64,000 nt of DNA from Sunxiuqinia rutila (GCF_050589705.1 NZ_JBNGOT010000001.1:1-64000), one strand, 5' to 3'; positions 22,216 to 31,792 are shown, numbered from the stretch's first letter. Numbers and translations are program-made. The notes: generated by a model not told the origin, from the letters alone.

Positions 22216-22641
22216 ATGGAAAAGAAACAATTTTTACTTGATCAACGATATTTGAAAATGGCTTCAATCTGGGCCAAGAATTCGTATTGCAAGCGGCGCC
22301 AGGTCGGTGCACTTTTAGTTAAAGATAAGATGATCATATCGGATGGATACAATGGAACTCCTTCTGGTTTTGAGAATGTTTGTGAAGACGAAAATAATCT
22401 GACCAAACCCTATGTGCTGCATGCCGAAGCCAATGCGATAAGCAAAGTCGCCAAATCGAACAACAGCAGTGAGGGCGCGACCATGTATGTTACTTCGTCT
22501 CCTTGTCTTGAATGTTCCAAGTTGATCATTCAGGCTGGTATTAAGCGGGTTGTTTTTACCGATAACTATCGTCTGGAGGATGGAATAACCCTGTTGAAAC
22601 GAGCCGATATCGATGTGGTTCAGGTTGAAATAGAAGAATAG
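22216..22641 (+). CDS. dCMP/cytidine deaminase family protein (ComEB-like)
   Basis: A protein of 141 residues. The zinc-deaminase motifs are clear: HAEANAI (zinc His and catalytic Glu, about residues 74-79) and SSPCLECSK (two zinc Cys). The N-terminal KMASIWAKNSYCKRRQVGALLVKD and the short asparagine-rich DGYNGTPSGFEN match deoxycytidylate deaminases, which make dUMP for dTMP synthesis. It precedes the S41 protease gene by 7 bp, and the two are probably co-transcribed, an order common in Bacteroidota. Confidence 0.9.
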   Translation: MEKKQFLLDQRYLKMASIWAKNSYCKRRQVGALLVKDKMIISDGYNGTPSGFENVCEDENNLTKPYVLHAEANAISKVAKSNNSSEGATMYVTSSPCLECSKLIIQAGIKRVVFTDNYRLEDGITLLKRADIDVVQVEIEE

Positions 22642-22648
22642 AAAAGTC

Positions 22649-24283
22649 ATGAACAGAAAACAGATAAGCATATACCTACCCATTCTAATTGCTGTTTCAG
22701 TGATTATTGGAATCATTCTGGGCAACAACCTGAGTCAGCTTCACCAACCATCGCTTCAGAACTTGACGCCTCCCCGGGGAAACAAGCTGAGCACCATTGT
22801 TGAGCTGATCAATCAGGCCTATGTTGATTCTGTAGAAACCGATGAATTGGTAGAGAAAACCATTCCGGAGTTGCTGAAAAACCTGGATCCGCACACGGCT
22901 TATATTCCGGCCCGCGACATGCAGGAAGTGCATGAAGAGATGCAGGGAAACTTTGGGGGGATTGGTGTGCAGTTTTCTATTCATAACGATACTGTTCAGG
23001 TTATTGATGTGGTTTCGGGCGGCCCTTCTTCTAAACTCGGCATTTTGCCGGGCGACCGCATTGTTACGGTCAACGACTCGGTGATTGCCGGCATTGATAT
23101 TAAAAACCAGGATGTGCTTACCGTGCTTCGGGGCGAAAAAGGCACCAAGGTGCGGATTGGCGTAAAACGCCGGTCGATTGATGAGTTAATTGAATTTGAA
23201 ATTACCCGCGGCGACATTCCAATTTACAGCATCGACGTGAGTTATATGATTGATGACAGCACCGGATTTATTAAAGTGAACCGTTTTGCAGAGAAAACTT
23301 ATGATGAGTTCATCAATGGTATTTCCAAACTAAAAGCCGAAGGGGCCGAGAAGTTTATTATTGATTTACGTGGAAACCCAGGAGGTTACCTGGCTTCTGT
23401 GGTAAGTATGGTTAACGAATTTTTATCGGAAGGGAAGTTGATTGTTTATACCGAAGGGAAATCGCAACCGCGAAAAACATACACGTCAACCGAAAGTGGA
23501 ATCGTTAAAGATAAAGAAGTCATTGTACTTATTGATGAATATTCGGCATCGGCCAGCGAAATTTTTGCCGGTGCTATTCAGGATAATGACCGCGGAATTG
23601 TGGTTGGACGTCGTTCGTTTGGTAAAGGTCTGGTGCAGGAACAGATTCCTTTTCGCGATGGTTCAGCGCTTCGCCTAACGGTTGCTCGTTACTATACGCC
23701 AAGTGGTAGAAGTATTCAGAAACCTTACGAAGAAGGCAATATGGACTATTATCACGACATCATTAACCGGGCCGAACATGGCGAGTTTCAGGTGGCGGAC
23801 AGCATTCATTTTGCCGATTCGCTGAAGTATGAAACTGCTGGAGGTCGAATCGTTTACGGTGGTGGTGGCATTATGCCCGATTACTTTGTTTCGGCCGATA
23901 CCACGGGCTATTCCGGTTACTTTTCGAAGATTACTCAAAAAGCCTTGGTTTACCATTTTGCGTTCCAATACAGCGATGAACACCGAGAGCAGCTCAACAT
24001 GTTGAAAACGGCCGCCGAATTTGTTGACTACCTCGACAAAAAACAGATTATGAATCAATTTGTGGCCTATGCCGAGAAGGAAGGTGTCAAGCGCGATTCG
24101 AAAGGCCTTAAAGCCAGTGGTAAAATTATCGAAACCCAGATTAAAGCCTACATTGCCCGAAATATCATCGGCGAGGAAGGCTTCTTCCCAATTATTAAGG
24201 ATATTGATGAAACACTGAAGGAGGCTATTCGCCTTTCGCATTCAAAAAAACAATTAAGTCAGTTGCTGGCTGTAACAAATTAG
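22649..24283 (+). CDS. C-terminal processing peptidase, S41 family
   Basis: A 544-residue CtpA/Prc-type serine protease of the periplasm. An N-terminal membrane anchor or signal (about 7-24) is followed by a helical region (NLDPHTAYIP), a PDZ domain (GPSSKLGILPGDRIVTVND, about 125-145) and the catalytic domain with Ser in EYSASASEIFAGA and Lys in GRRSFGKGLVQ (Ser/Lys dyad). A C-terminal extension of about 150 residues is normal for Bacteroidota members. It degrades or trims envelope proteins. Confidence 0.9.
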   Translation: MNRKQISIYLPILIAVSVIIGIILGNNLSQLHQPSLQNLTPPRGNKLSTIVELINQAYVDSVETDELVEKTIPELLKNLDPHTAYIPARDMQEVHEEMQGNFGGIGVQFSIHNDTVQVIDVVSGGPSSKLGILPGDRIVTVNDSVIAGIDIKNQDVLTVLRGEKGTKVRIGVKRRSIDELIEFEITRGDIPIYSIDVSYMIDDSTGFIKVNRFAEKTYDEFINGISKLKAEGAEKFIIDLRGNPGGYLASVVSMVNEFLSEGKLIVYTEGKSQPRKTYTSTESGIVKDKEVIVLIDEYSASASEIFAGAIQDNDRGIVVGRRSFGKGLVQEQIPFRDGSALRLTVARYYTPSGRSIQKPYEEGNMDYYHDIINRAEHGEFQVADSIHFADSLKYETAGGRIVYGGGGIMPDYFVSADTTGYSGYFSKITQKALVYHFAFQYSDEHREQLNMLKTAAEFVDYLDKKQIMNQFVAYAEKEGVKRDSKGLKASGKIIETQIKAYIARNIIGEEGFFPIIKDIDETLKEAIRLSHSKKQLSQLLAVTN

Positions 24284-24323
24284 TCGTTTGGTCGTCCTAA
24301 GGTTGTAATGATCTTATGAAAGA

Positions 24324-24809
24324 ATGACCGTTGACGATTATAATCAAGCCATAAATTGGCATGCCGATGCTGTTTTTCGATTTGTACTGAAGAATATCAA
24401 GGATGAAGAGAAAGCCCGGGATATTGTTCAGGACAGTTTCGAGAAACTATGGATGCATTTGTATTCGGTAGATGCCGCTAAGGTTAAGTCGTATTTGTTT
24501 TCAACGGCTTATCATCGCACCATCGATGTGATTCGGAAAGACCAGCGCCAGGTGAGTTGCGAGGAGTCGCAGCTTCCTGAAGAGGGGCATTCCACCCATT
24601 ACTCTGATGTTGGAGAAGTGCTGGATCATGCCATTAAACAGTTATCCGATGATCAGCGTGCGGTGCTACTCTTGCGCGATTATGAAGGCTATTCGTACAA
24701 AGAAATCAGCGACATAACCGCGCTTAGCGAAGCTCAGGTTAAGGTATACATTTACCGGGCCCGGGTGTTTCTGAAAAATTATATTGGGAAATTAGATGTG
24801 CTTGTTTGA
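24324..24809 (+). CDS. ECF-type RNA polymerase sigma factor
   Basis: A protein of 161 residues. Region 2 is seen in ADAVFRFVLKNIKDEEKARDIVQDSFEKLW and region 4 in AIKQLSDDQRAVLLLRDYEGYSYKEISDITALSEAQVKVYIYRAR. It recruits RNA polymerase to an unknown regulon. The next gene, 3 bp away, is a predicted membrane-spanning protein of anti-sigma type, so control by that partner is likely. The target genes may include the two paralogous barrel genes downstream. Confidence 0.9.
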   Translation: MTVDDYNQAINWHADAVFRFVLKNIKDEEKARDIVQDSFEKLWMHLYSVDAAKVKSYLFSTAYHRTIDVIRKDQRQVSCEESQLPEEGHSTHYSDVGEVLDHAIKQLSDDQRAVLLLRDYEGYSYKEISDITALSEAQVKVYIYRARVFLKNYIGKLDVLV

Positions 24810-24812
24810 ACC

Positions 24813-25862
24813 ATGAATATTAACCGATCCAATTACGAAATTTATTTTCTGGATTATCTGGATGGTAATCTGCCGGATAGTCAGGTCGATGATTTCCTGG
24901 ACTTTTTGGCGAATAATCCCGACTTGAACGAAGAGCTGAAAGCGGTTTCGTCGATTCGGGTTCCGGTTGATGAGCGCATGTTCCCGAATAAGAAGGCCCT
25001 TTTGAAAAAGGAAATTACGGAAGAATCTTCGTTCGATTACCGGGCGGTTGCCTTTTTGGAAAACGATTTGGAAGAAGACGATAAACTCGCTTTTTTAAGG
25101 GAGTTGACCACTGATCCCCAAAAGGAGCAGCAATTCGATTTGCTTTTGAAAACCCAGCTGAAGCCAGACAATTCCATTCAGTTCAGCAATAAAAAGTCTC
25201 TGTATAAAAAGCCGGCGCGAAAAGTTGTTTTGTTATGGGGAAGCCGGGTGGCTGCTGCCCTGGTTCTGCTTTTTGCGGTATGGGCTGTTTGGGATACGGA
25301 GTTTAAGCGGGAACAGACAATTCAATACACCGATCAGGTTACGCCAGTAATGGAGCCAACAACTTCGAAAGAAAAGGAACAGCTCGCAAGTCGTCCGGCA
25401 ACAACTCCTGAAGAAACAGCTGCAGAATCAAAGGGACAAACCGTAATGCCGAAGGAGCCAGTAGCACCCATTCAGCCTCAATTAGCCAGACAGGAACCTG
25501 TAGTATCGGATCGGCTACAGCCTAAGCGGGAAGAAGTTCCTCAAAAGTTGACTCCGATCTCAAGCCGGTTGGAACTACCAGACAGTAGTGCGCCTGTTGC
25601 CTTAGCAGGGACGACCAAGCAGGCCGAACCTTTGTCCCCCGACTATCTTACGGTTGACGAATACCTGGCTCAAAAAGTATTGCACAAGGCCAAAGATGAA
25701 CCCCTGAAGTTTTCGGACCTGGTTAATGCCGGACTGAATGTCGTTTCTTCGGTGAGTAGCGAGCGGTTGGACTACGAAACCAATGAAAAGGGAAAACTTT
25801 CAGAGATCAGTTTGAATACCCGATTGCTGGCATTTTCCATTCCGCTGAAAAAAGAGCGCTAA
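24813..25862 (+). CDS. Probable anti-sigma factor, single-pass membrane protein
   Basis: A protein of 349 residues. A cytosolic N-terminal part (1-137) contains two related acidic segments (YFLDYLDGNLPDSQVDDFLDFL and FLENDLEEDDKLAFLREL), which resemble the zinc-less anti-sigma fold common in Bacteroidota. One membrane helix lies at about 140-160 (VAAALVLLFAVWAVW), followed by a Pro/Glu/Thr-rich periplasmic linker. Overlapping arrangement with the sigma gene (3-bp gap) supports a sigma/anti-sigma pair. There is no known enzyme motif. Confidence 0.75.
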   Translation: MNINRSNYEIYFLDYLDGNLPDSQVDDFLDFLANNPDLNEELKAVSSIRVPVDERMFPNKKALLKKEITEESSFDYRAVAFLENDLEEDDKLAFLRELTTDPQKEQQFDLLLKTQLKPDNSIQFSNKKSLYKKPARKVVLLWGSRVAAALVLLFAVWAVWDTEFKREQTIQYTDQVTPVMEPTTSKEKEQLASRPATTPEETAAESKGQTVMPKEPVAPIQPQLARQEPVVSDRLQPKREEVPQKLTPISSRLELPDSSAPVALAGTTKQAEPLSPDYLTVDEYLAQKVLHKAKDEPLKFSDLVNAGLNVVSSVSSERLDYETNEKGKLSEISLNTRLLAFSIPLKKER

Positions 25863-25983
25863 GCTGTAACTTTTTTTAATTGTTGGCCGTCCTACTCCTG
25901 AAAGCAATTAAACAATGATTAGTGGTTGACTACTCCTGGCCAGGAAGAAAACAAACACCATGTAACACGCTAAATTGAAAAAG

Positions 25984-26880
25984 ATGAAAACAACAGTTTT
26001 ACTTAGTCTGATGATTTTTTGCCTGACCCTGACTTATGCTCAGGATTCAACGAAGGTGGGAAACCTGGTTGATGTAAAGGAAGGTAGTGGCCGAACTGAG
26101 GTGGGAATTTTAAATGACCGTATTCATATTGAAGATGATTATAGCAACGATACAACGCACATCCGGATTGGAAATCGGAATGTTGAAGTGATCGAGAAAG
26201 AGGGGCGTACTACTGTCAACATGCATCGCGATGGTTTCCGGGATAAGAAAAAAGACAACTGGCGGCACAAAGGCTTTGATGGTCACTGGGGTGGTTTTGA
26301 ATTGGGAATTAATACCTTTTATGATGACGGGCACTTTGGTGGTACCGGCTTTATGTCGCTAAACCAATCCAAGTCCATGGAAGTGAATATTAACTTTCTA
26401 GAATACAATATTGTTTTGAGCGATCAGCGTGTTGGTCTGGTTACTGGTATGGGCTGGACGATGAATAACTACCGCTTTGACAATGCTATCACTCTTCAGA
26501 AGGTGGATGGGCAGATTGTTCCTCTGGAACTGGAGCATGATGGGCTGAAAAAGTCAAAACTGACGGTTTCTTACCTGACCATTCCCCTGTTGCTTGAATT
26601 CCAGATTCCGGTGAACGATCATTCCAATGAAGTTTATATATCGGGCGGTTTAATTGGTGGATTCAACCTGGGCTCGCACACCAAAGTAAAGACAGATCGC
26701 TCTAAAAGTAAAGATCACGGCAACTTCAATATCAATCCTTTCAAGTATGCGGTTACCGGGCGTGTGGGTTTGAAAGACATAGGTGTGTATGCGACCTACA
26801 ACCTGTCGTCCATTTTTAAAGATGGGGGAGGCCCGGAATTTTTTCCCTTTAGTGTAGGAATCAGTATCGTTAATTTCTAA
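25984..26880 (+). CDS. Outer-membrane beta-barrel protein (PorT-family-like), paralogue 1
   Basis: A protein of 298 residues from ATG 25984 (an upstream TTG at 25975 is unlikely). The signal peptide ends TYAQ. The N-terminal part carries beta repeats (DRIHIEDDYSNDTTHIRIGNRNVEVIEKEGRTTVNM), then an OMP_b-brl_2-like barrel with HWGGFELGINTFYDD, LVTGMGWTMNNYRF, KKSKLTVSYLTIPLLLEFQIPV and a final FPFSVGISIVNF (C-terminal Phe). It follows the sigma/anti-sigma pair by 120 bp and is closed by a terminator. It has a paralogue right downstream. Confidence 0.75.
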   Translation: MKTTVLLSLMIFCLTLTYAQDSTKVGNLVDVKEGSGRTEVGILNDRIHIEDDYSNDTTHIRIGNRNVEVIEKEGRTTVNMHRDGFRDKKKDNWRHKGFDGHWGGFELGINTFYDDGHFGGTGFMSLNQSKSMEVNINFLEYNIVLSDQRVGLVTGMGWTMNNYRFDNAITLQKVDGQIVPLELEHDGLKKSKLTVSYLTIPLLLEFQIPVNDHSNEVYISGGLIGGFNLGSHTKVKTDRSKSKDHGNFNINPFKYAVTGRVGLKDIGVYATYNLSSIFKDGGGPEFFPFSVGISIVNF

Positions 26881-26903
26881 AACCAACTTTCAGAAAACAA
26901 AAT

Positions 26904-26930
26904 AGCCTGCCTGGTGCAGGCTTCTTTTTT
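26904..26930 (+). terminator. Terminator between the two barrel genes
   Basis: The stem AGCCTGC/GCAGGCT with loop CTGGT is followed by TCTTTTTT. Confidence 0.9.
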
Positions 26931-26943
26931 CAATAATCATGCG

Positions 26944-26951
26944 TAACTTTG
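26944..26951 (+). promoter_or_regulatory. -7 box that sets the start of barrel paralogue 2
   Basis: TAACTTTG is a perfect TAnnTTTG box. Transcription should begin near 26958, so the ATG at 26956 would be at or before the message start and ATG 26968 is the likely initiator. Confidence 0.55.
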
Positions 26952-26967
26952 TTGGATGATTAGAGTC

Positions 26968-27768
26968 ATGAAACAATTTTTCGCCATAGTCTTATCTTCC
27001 TTATTGAGCTTGGGTGCCAGCGCTCAGTTGAACGATAGCATTCCTGTAAGTCAACCTGGCTGGGGTAATCAACCTAACATTATTCAGTTCGAAGGTGTTG
27101 TTACGGATGGCTTTAATTACTGGGAAGATAAATTTACGGGGCATTGGTCGGGCATTTACCTAGGATTGAATGGCTTTATGGATAAAGATTACTCTCTTTA
27201 TCCGGAAGACGAAGCCGGTTTTTTGGATGTCAACTTTTTACGGTCAACCGTATTGAACCTCAATCTTATTCAGATTTCTCAAAGTTTACAGCACACCCGA
27301 AATACCATTGGATTGGTCACCGGCGTAGGGATGGAATTTCAGACCTATTTTCTGGATAAGAAAACCAGTATTGAGCAAACTCCCGACCGGATTGAACCCA
27401 TTGAACGCTTGTATGATTCGAAGCAAAAATCAAAATTATCGTCGTTTTACCTGACTGTTCCTTTGTTGGTTGAGTTTCAGATACCCGTGAAACACTATGG
27501 CAACCGCATTCATCTGTCAGCAGGTGTTGTTGCCAGCAAGCGGTTGAGTACCCATACTAAGGTGAAATACCGGGAGAATGGAAAAAAGGAAAAGCTGAAA
27601 ACACCCGACGACTTCCACATGCATGATTTTCGTTTCTCGGGGCAGGTGCGTTTGGGGTACCGATGGATCAATCTTTACGCCAGCTACGATCTTCAGCCTT
27701 TGTTTAAAGAAGGTAAAGGGCCTGAGCTTTATCCTTTTTCTGTTGGGGTGGCTTTGTTATCCTTTTAA
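26968..27768 (+). CDS. Outer-membrane beta-barrel protein, paralogue 2
   Basis: A protein of 266 residues with a signal peptide ending SASAQ. It shares with paralogue 1 the blocks FTGHWSGIYLGLNGF, NTIGLVTGVGMEFQTYFLD, KLSSFYLTVPLLVEFQIPV and the ending PELYPFSVGVALLSF, but lacks paralogue 1's long beta-repeat N-terminus. Start 26968 is preferred over 26956 because of the -7 box at 26944. It is separated from paralogue 1 by a terminator and its own promoter, so the two are independently expressed. Substrate and partner are unknown. Confidence 0.75.
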   Translation: MKQFFAIVLSSLLSLGASAQLNDSIPVSQPGWGNQPNIIQFEGVVTDGFNYWEDKFTGHWSGIYLGLNGFMDKDYSLYPEDEAGFLDVNFLRSTVLNLNLIQISQSLQHTRNTIGLVTGVGMEFQTYFLDKKTSIEQTPDRIEPIERLYDSKQKSKLSSFYLTVPLLVEFQIPVKHYGNRIHLSAGVVASKRLSTHTKVKYRENGKKEKLKTPDDFHMHDFRFSGQVRLGYRWINLYASYDLQPLFKEGKGPELYPFSVGVALLSF

Positions 27769-27880
27769 TGAGAAGTTGCTGGCTGAGAAATTTCCTGTTT
27801 TTGTGGAGGACATTGTGTATTTTAGTCCCCCGATTTAAAACTGATTTAATGACCGATGTCGGTCACAAAATAGATGAACC

Positions 27881-28591
27881 ATGAAATTATTACTTCTGAG
27901 TAACTCAACCATGCCTGGTGAAGACTACCTGGCTTATCCCAAGAAAGAAATTCAGCAATTTTTAGGACCTCAAAAAGTGAAAGCCTTGTTTATCCCGTTT
28001 GCAGCGGTTACTTTTTCCTTTGAGGAATATGAGCGTAAAGTAAATGAAAGTTTGCAGGAGGTTGGGCATGAAGTTATCAGTATTCATCGGTTTAAGGACC
28101 CCGTAAAGGCGGTGGAAGAGGCTGAAGCCATTGTTATTGGTGGTGGAAACACCTGGCAGCTGGTACGTATGCTGCATGATCAGGATTTGATGGAGGCTAT
28201 TCGTCGGAAAGTGCAGCAGGGAACCCCTTACATTGGATGGAGCGCTGGCTCAAACGTGGCCTGTCCGACCTTGCGCACAACTAATGACATGCCAATTATC
28301 GATCCTAAAAGTTTTAACACCATCAACTTGGTTCCGTTTCAAATTAACCCACACTACTTGGATGCTAATCCGGAAGGGCATGGAGGAGAGACCCGCGAAC
28401 AGCGTATCTCGGAGTTTTTGGAGATTAATCCAGACACTTATGTGGTTGGTTTGCGTGAAGGAACAATGTTGAAGTTGGAAGATGGTCAGTTAAGCTTAAT
28501 CGGAGAACGTTCAGCACGTCTGTTTTTAAAAGGAGAAGCACCTTGTGAGAAGGCTGCGGGCGATGACTTTTCTTTTCTGTTAAAAGAATAG
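27881..28591 (+). CDS. pepE: Aspartyl dipeptidase PepE (peptidase S51)
   Basis: A protein of 236 residues, the PepE length. It hydrolyses dipeptides with N-terminal Asp in the cytosol. The nucleophilic Ser is in IGWSAGSNVA (about residue 120), with VIGGGNTWQL before it and the NPHYLD His region after it; all are typical of S51. No signal peptide is present. It stands between the barrel gene and a transporter gene with no operon link visible. Confidence 0.92.
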   Translation: MKLLLLSNSTMPGEDYLAYPKKEIQQFLGPQKVKALFIPFAAVTFSFEEYERKVNESLQEVGHEVISIHRFKDPVKAVEEAEAIVIGGGNTWQLVRMLHDQDLMEAIRRKVQQGTPYIGWSAGSNVACPTLRTTNDMPIIDPKSFNTINLVPFQINPHYLDANPEGHGGETREQRISEFLEINPDTYVVGLREGTMLKLEDGQLSLIGERSARLFLKGEAPCEKAAGDDFSFLLKE

Positions 28592-28642
28592 CGACTTCTG
28601 GACAATTCCGAGACTATTAGATGCTTTACAGCATAAAGTTTG

Positions 28643-28650
28643 TACTTTTG
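28643..28650 (+). promoter_or_regulatory. -7 box for the AspT/YidE-type transporter gene
   Basis: TACTTTTG is a perfect consensus box 21 bp before the ATG at 28672. No good -33 TTTG at the expected distance is seen. Confidence 0.45.
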
Positions 28651-28671
28651 TCGGCCTAAAAAAACATTGTC

Positions 28672-30270
28672 ATGGAATTGTTGAGGAATAGCTATTTTGC
28701 CCTGTTTTTGATCATTTTGATCGGTTTCATTTTGGGTCGTATTAAAATCAAGGGAATATCATTGGATGTTTCTGCAGTCATTTTTGTTGCCTTGGTATTT
28801 GGCCATTTTGGAGTCATCATCCCCAAAGATTTTCAATATCTTGGACTGGTCCTGTTTATTTTTACAATTGGCATTCAGGCCGGTCCCGGGTTCTTCAGTT
28901 CATTCAAAAAGAATGGACGGGAACTGGCCATTCTAGCGAGTTTGCTTATCCTAAGTTCGAGTGTTATCACCTACTTGGTTTTTCAACTTGGTGGTATTGA
29001 TAAAAGCCTTTGCATTGGTTTGCTAACCGGCGCTTTAACCAGTACGCCAGGCTTGGCTGCCGCCATCGATACAACAGGTTCGCCGCTGGCGTCCATTGGC
29101 TATGGTATCGGCTACCCGTTTGGTGTGATTGGCGTTATTTTATTTGTGAGTTTCCTGCCACGCTTGCTACGTGTAAATGTTAAAGATGCTGAGGAACAAT
29201 ATAAAAAGGAAATGTCAGCCGGATTTCCGGAAATCATGAAAAAGAATTTCCTGGTTGAAAACGAGAATGTGGTGGGCAAAACCATTCGCGAACTGCGAAT
29301 CCGTTATATGACCAAAGCTGTTGTGTCGCGCGTGATGCAGGGGGAGGAAGCCATCACTCCTGCTCCGGAAACCGTTTTGCGTAAAGGAGATGTGATTAAA
29401 GCAGTGGGAACAGCTGAAGCACTTGGCCGAGTAAAACTGCTGATTGGTCCTGAGGTGGATGTTGAAATTCCGTTGAGCAACCAGTACGATGTACGTTCGG
29501 TGCTGGTAACCAACAAAGAGGTGGTTAATAAAACACTGGGCCAGCTTAATATGCTCAGTACCTATAACGCAACCATTACCCGTATTCGCCGGTCGGGTAT
29601 CGACTTGTCCCCAACCCCTTCGTCTAAGTTGCAGTTTGGCGATAAATTGGTTGTTGCCTGCAACAAGGAAAATATGGAGCAGGTCAACCGCATTTTTGGC
29701 GATGACGACCGCCGCCTGTCCGATACCGATTTTTTACCCATTGCAACCGGGATTATTCTTGGAATTTTAGTTGGCAAGCTGAGCATTAACTTTGGGTCTT
29801 TCTCATTTAGTTTGGGGCTGACCGGTGGTATTCTACTTACAGCTTTGGTACTTGGACGAACCGGAAAGACTGGCCCTGTAATGTGGACCATGACCGGGGC
29901 TGCCAACCAGTTATTACGACAGTTTGGCCTGCTGTTTTTCCTGGCAGCTGTTGGTTCCAGTGCAGGTTCCAGCCTGGTTGACACGTTCCAGGAATATGGG
30001 ATCGAGTTGTTTATTTATGGAATTTTGATCACCCTGGTTCCGATGATAATTACGAGTTTGGTCGCTCGGGTGTTTTTGAAGATGAATATTTTAACTTTGT
30101 TAGGAACACTGACAGGAAGTATGACCAGTACCCCCGGGCTTGCTGCCATTGATGGAATGACCGACACCGATGCGCCTTCAGTTGCTTATGCCACGGTATA
30201 TCCAATCGCTATGGTGTTGCTTATCGTTTTTGTGCAGATTCTTAGCCTGATTGAACCCCTGATATTATGA
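28672..30270 (+). CDS. AspT/YidE-YbjL-type antiporter with two TrkA-C (RCK_C) domains
   Basis: A 532-residue inner-membrane protein. Two copies of the AspT/YidE/YbjL duplication domain (about 15-175 and 360-525, each with a conserved SMTSTPGLAA or ALTSTPGLAA turn) flank two cytoplasmic TrkA-C domains (about 190-345). Family members include aspartate:alanine exchangers, but most, like YidE and YbjL, have unknown substrates. Its stop overlaps the next gene's start (ATGA at 30267-30270), so the two are translationally coupled. Confidence 0.88.
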   Translation: MELLRNSYFALFLIILIGFILGRIKIKGISLDVSAVIFVALVFGHFGVIIPKDFQYLGLVLFIFTIGIQAGPGFFSSFKKNGRELAILASLLILSSSVITYLVFQLGGIDKSLCIGLLTGALTSTPGLAAAIDTTGSPLASIGYGIGYPFGVIGVILFVSFLPRLLRVNVKDAEEQYKKEMSAGFPEIMKKNFLVENENVVGKTIRELRIRYMTKAVVSRVMQGEEAITPAPETVLRKGDVIKAVGTAEALGRVKLLIGPEVDVEIPLSNQYDVRSVLVTNKEVVNKTLGQLNMLSTYNATITRIRRSGIDLSPTPSSKLQFGDKLVVACNKENMEQVNRIFGDDDRRLSDTDFLPIATGIILGILVGKLSINFGSFSFSLGLTGGILLTALVLGRTGKTGPVMWTMTGAANQLLRQFGLLFFLAAVGSSAGSSLVDTFQEYGIELFIYGILITLVPMIITSLVARVFLKMNILTLLGTLTGSMTSTPGLAAIDGMTDTDAPSVAYATVYPIAMVLLIVFVQILSLIEPLIL

Positions 30271-30971
30271 GTTTAAAAGAGATTGATGTTATTGCTTTTG
30301 ATGCCGATGATACCTTGTGGGAAAACGAAAACTTTTTTCGTGATGCCGAAAAGGAGTTTTGCCACATCATGGAAGAATATCAGTCCACCGAAAACATGAT
30401 GGCTGAGCTATACCGTGTTGAAGGCCAGAACATGGAGATGTACGGATTTGGGATTAAAGCATTTATCCTTTCCATGATGGAAACCGCTTTGCTGGTGTCG
30501 GATAAGCAGGTACGGCCCGACCAAATGGAGGCAATCATTGCCATTGGCAAAAGCATGCTGCACAAAGATGTAGTTTTGCTGGATGGCATCCGTGATTTGC
30601 TGGAGAAACTGGCTCCCCATTATCGGTTGGTGGTTGCCACCAAAGGCGACTTGCTCGACCAGGAACGCAAGCTGGCTAAGTCGGGCTTGCTGAAGTATTT
30701 TCACCACATCGAAGTGATGTCGAACAAGCGGGAAGAAAACTACTGCGAATTGCTCAGGCACCTCGATTTGGAGGCCGGGAAGTTTATGATGATTGGAAAT
30801 TCCCTGAAATCAGATGTGTTGCCCGTTGTTAATCTCGGCGGTTACGGAGTGCATGTTCCGTATCACACCACCTGGGAATTTGAGCAGATGGACCCGGCCG
30901 AGATTAAAAGTGATCGCTTTTTTGAACTAAAGGAAATTCATGATGTTTTGACTTTATTTGAAGAGGCTTAA
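30267..30971 (+). CDS. HAD-superfamily hydrolase
   Basis: A protein of 234 residues. Motif I is FDADDTLWENENFF (nucleophile Asp in DADDT), motif II ends VVATKGD, motif III is the Lys in VMSNKREEN, and motif IV is GNSLKSDV. A helical cap (about 20-100) makes it a subclass I enzyme such as a small phosphatase. The substrate is unknown. It overlaps the transporter gene by 4 bp, suggesting a functional link, perhaps action on a metabolite that the transporter moves. Confidence 0.88.
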   Translation: MSLKEIDVIAFDADDTLWENENFFRDAEKEFCHIMEEYQSTENMMAELYRVEGQNMEMYGFGIKAFILSMMETALLVSDKQVRPDQMEAIIAIGKSMLHKDVVLLDGIRDLLEKLAPHYRLVVATKGDLLDQERKLAKSGLLKYFHHIEVMSNKREENYCELLRHLDLEAGKFMMIGNSLKSDVLPVVNLGGYGVHVPYHTTWEFEQMDPAEIKSDRFFELKEIHDVLTLFEEA

Positions 30972-30988
30972 CTTTACCTGAAAAACCA

Positions 30989-31792
30989 ATGGAATACCAA
31001 GGGAATATACTTAAAATGAAGACTGAACTGGGAGAGCCCATTCAGTACCAGTTGCCAATTGGCGACCAGCTTGTTCCAATGAATGAGCTGATCGGTCAGC
31101 ATATTCATTTCAAATTTGACGGGCAAATTAACTGCATCTCCTGCGGTAAGAAAACAAAAACATCCTTCGGACAAGGTTTTTGTTATGCCTGCTTTCAGAC
31201 GGTTCCGGAAGCCGACGAATCGGTTGTGCGTCCAGAACTATCCAAAGCCCAGTATGGGCTTGCCCGCGACCTGGAATGGGCCGAGCAACACGACCTGATT
31301 GACCATTATGTCTATTTTGCGGTTTCCAGTGAGCTGAAGATCGGAGTGACGCGTCATCATCAGGTGCCCACCCGTTGGATTGATCAGGGTGCCAGCCGCG
31401 CTATTAGACTGGCTAAAACACCCAACCGCCATATTGCCGGCATTATTGAGGTACTGCTGAAAAAGCATTTTACCGATAAAACCAACTGGCGGGCCATGCT
31501 AACCAATAAGGTAGATAATTCGATTGATCTGGTAACGGAAAAGCAAAAAGCACTTCAGTTGATGCCACTGGAGTTGCAGCAATACTTTTCGGATGAAAAC
31601 GAGGTGCTTGATCTGCACTATCCGGTAACTGAGTACCCGACCAAGGTGAGTAGCGTTAGTTTTGATAAAAAGCCGGTGATTGAGGGAACCCTGAAAGGGA
31701 TCAAGGGACAATATCTTCTGCTTGATAAAAACCAAGTGTTGAACATGCGTAAGCATAATGGGTACTTTTTGACCCTTTCTACGAATTCGTAG
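30989..31792 (+). CDS. DUF2797 family protein
   Basis: A protein of 267 residues. An N-terminal zinc-ribbon-like region (ISCGKKTKTSFGQGFCYACF) is followed by a stretch typical of DUF2797 (DHYVYFAVSSELKIGVTRHHQVPTRWIDQGASRAI, then NRHIAGIIEVLLKKHFTDKTNWRAML), which is distantly like GIY-YIG nucleases. The activity is unproven. It starts 17 bp after the HAD gene on the same strand. Confidence 0.85.
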   Translation: MEYQGNILKMKTELGEPIQYQLPIGDQLVPMNELIGQHIHFKFDGQINCISCGKKTKTSFGQGFCYACFQTVPEADESVVRPELSKAQYGLARDLEWAEQHDLIDHYVYFAVSSELKIGVTRHHQVPTRWIDQGASRAIRLAKTPNRHIAGIIEVLLKKHFTDKTNWRAMLTNKVDNSIDLVTEKQKALQLMPLELQQYFSDENEVLDLHYPVTEYPTKVSSVSFDKKPVIEGTLKGIKGQYLLLDKNQVLNMRKHNGYFLTLSTNS

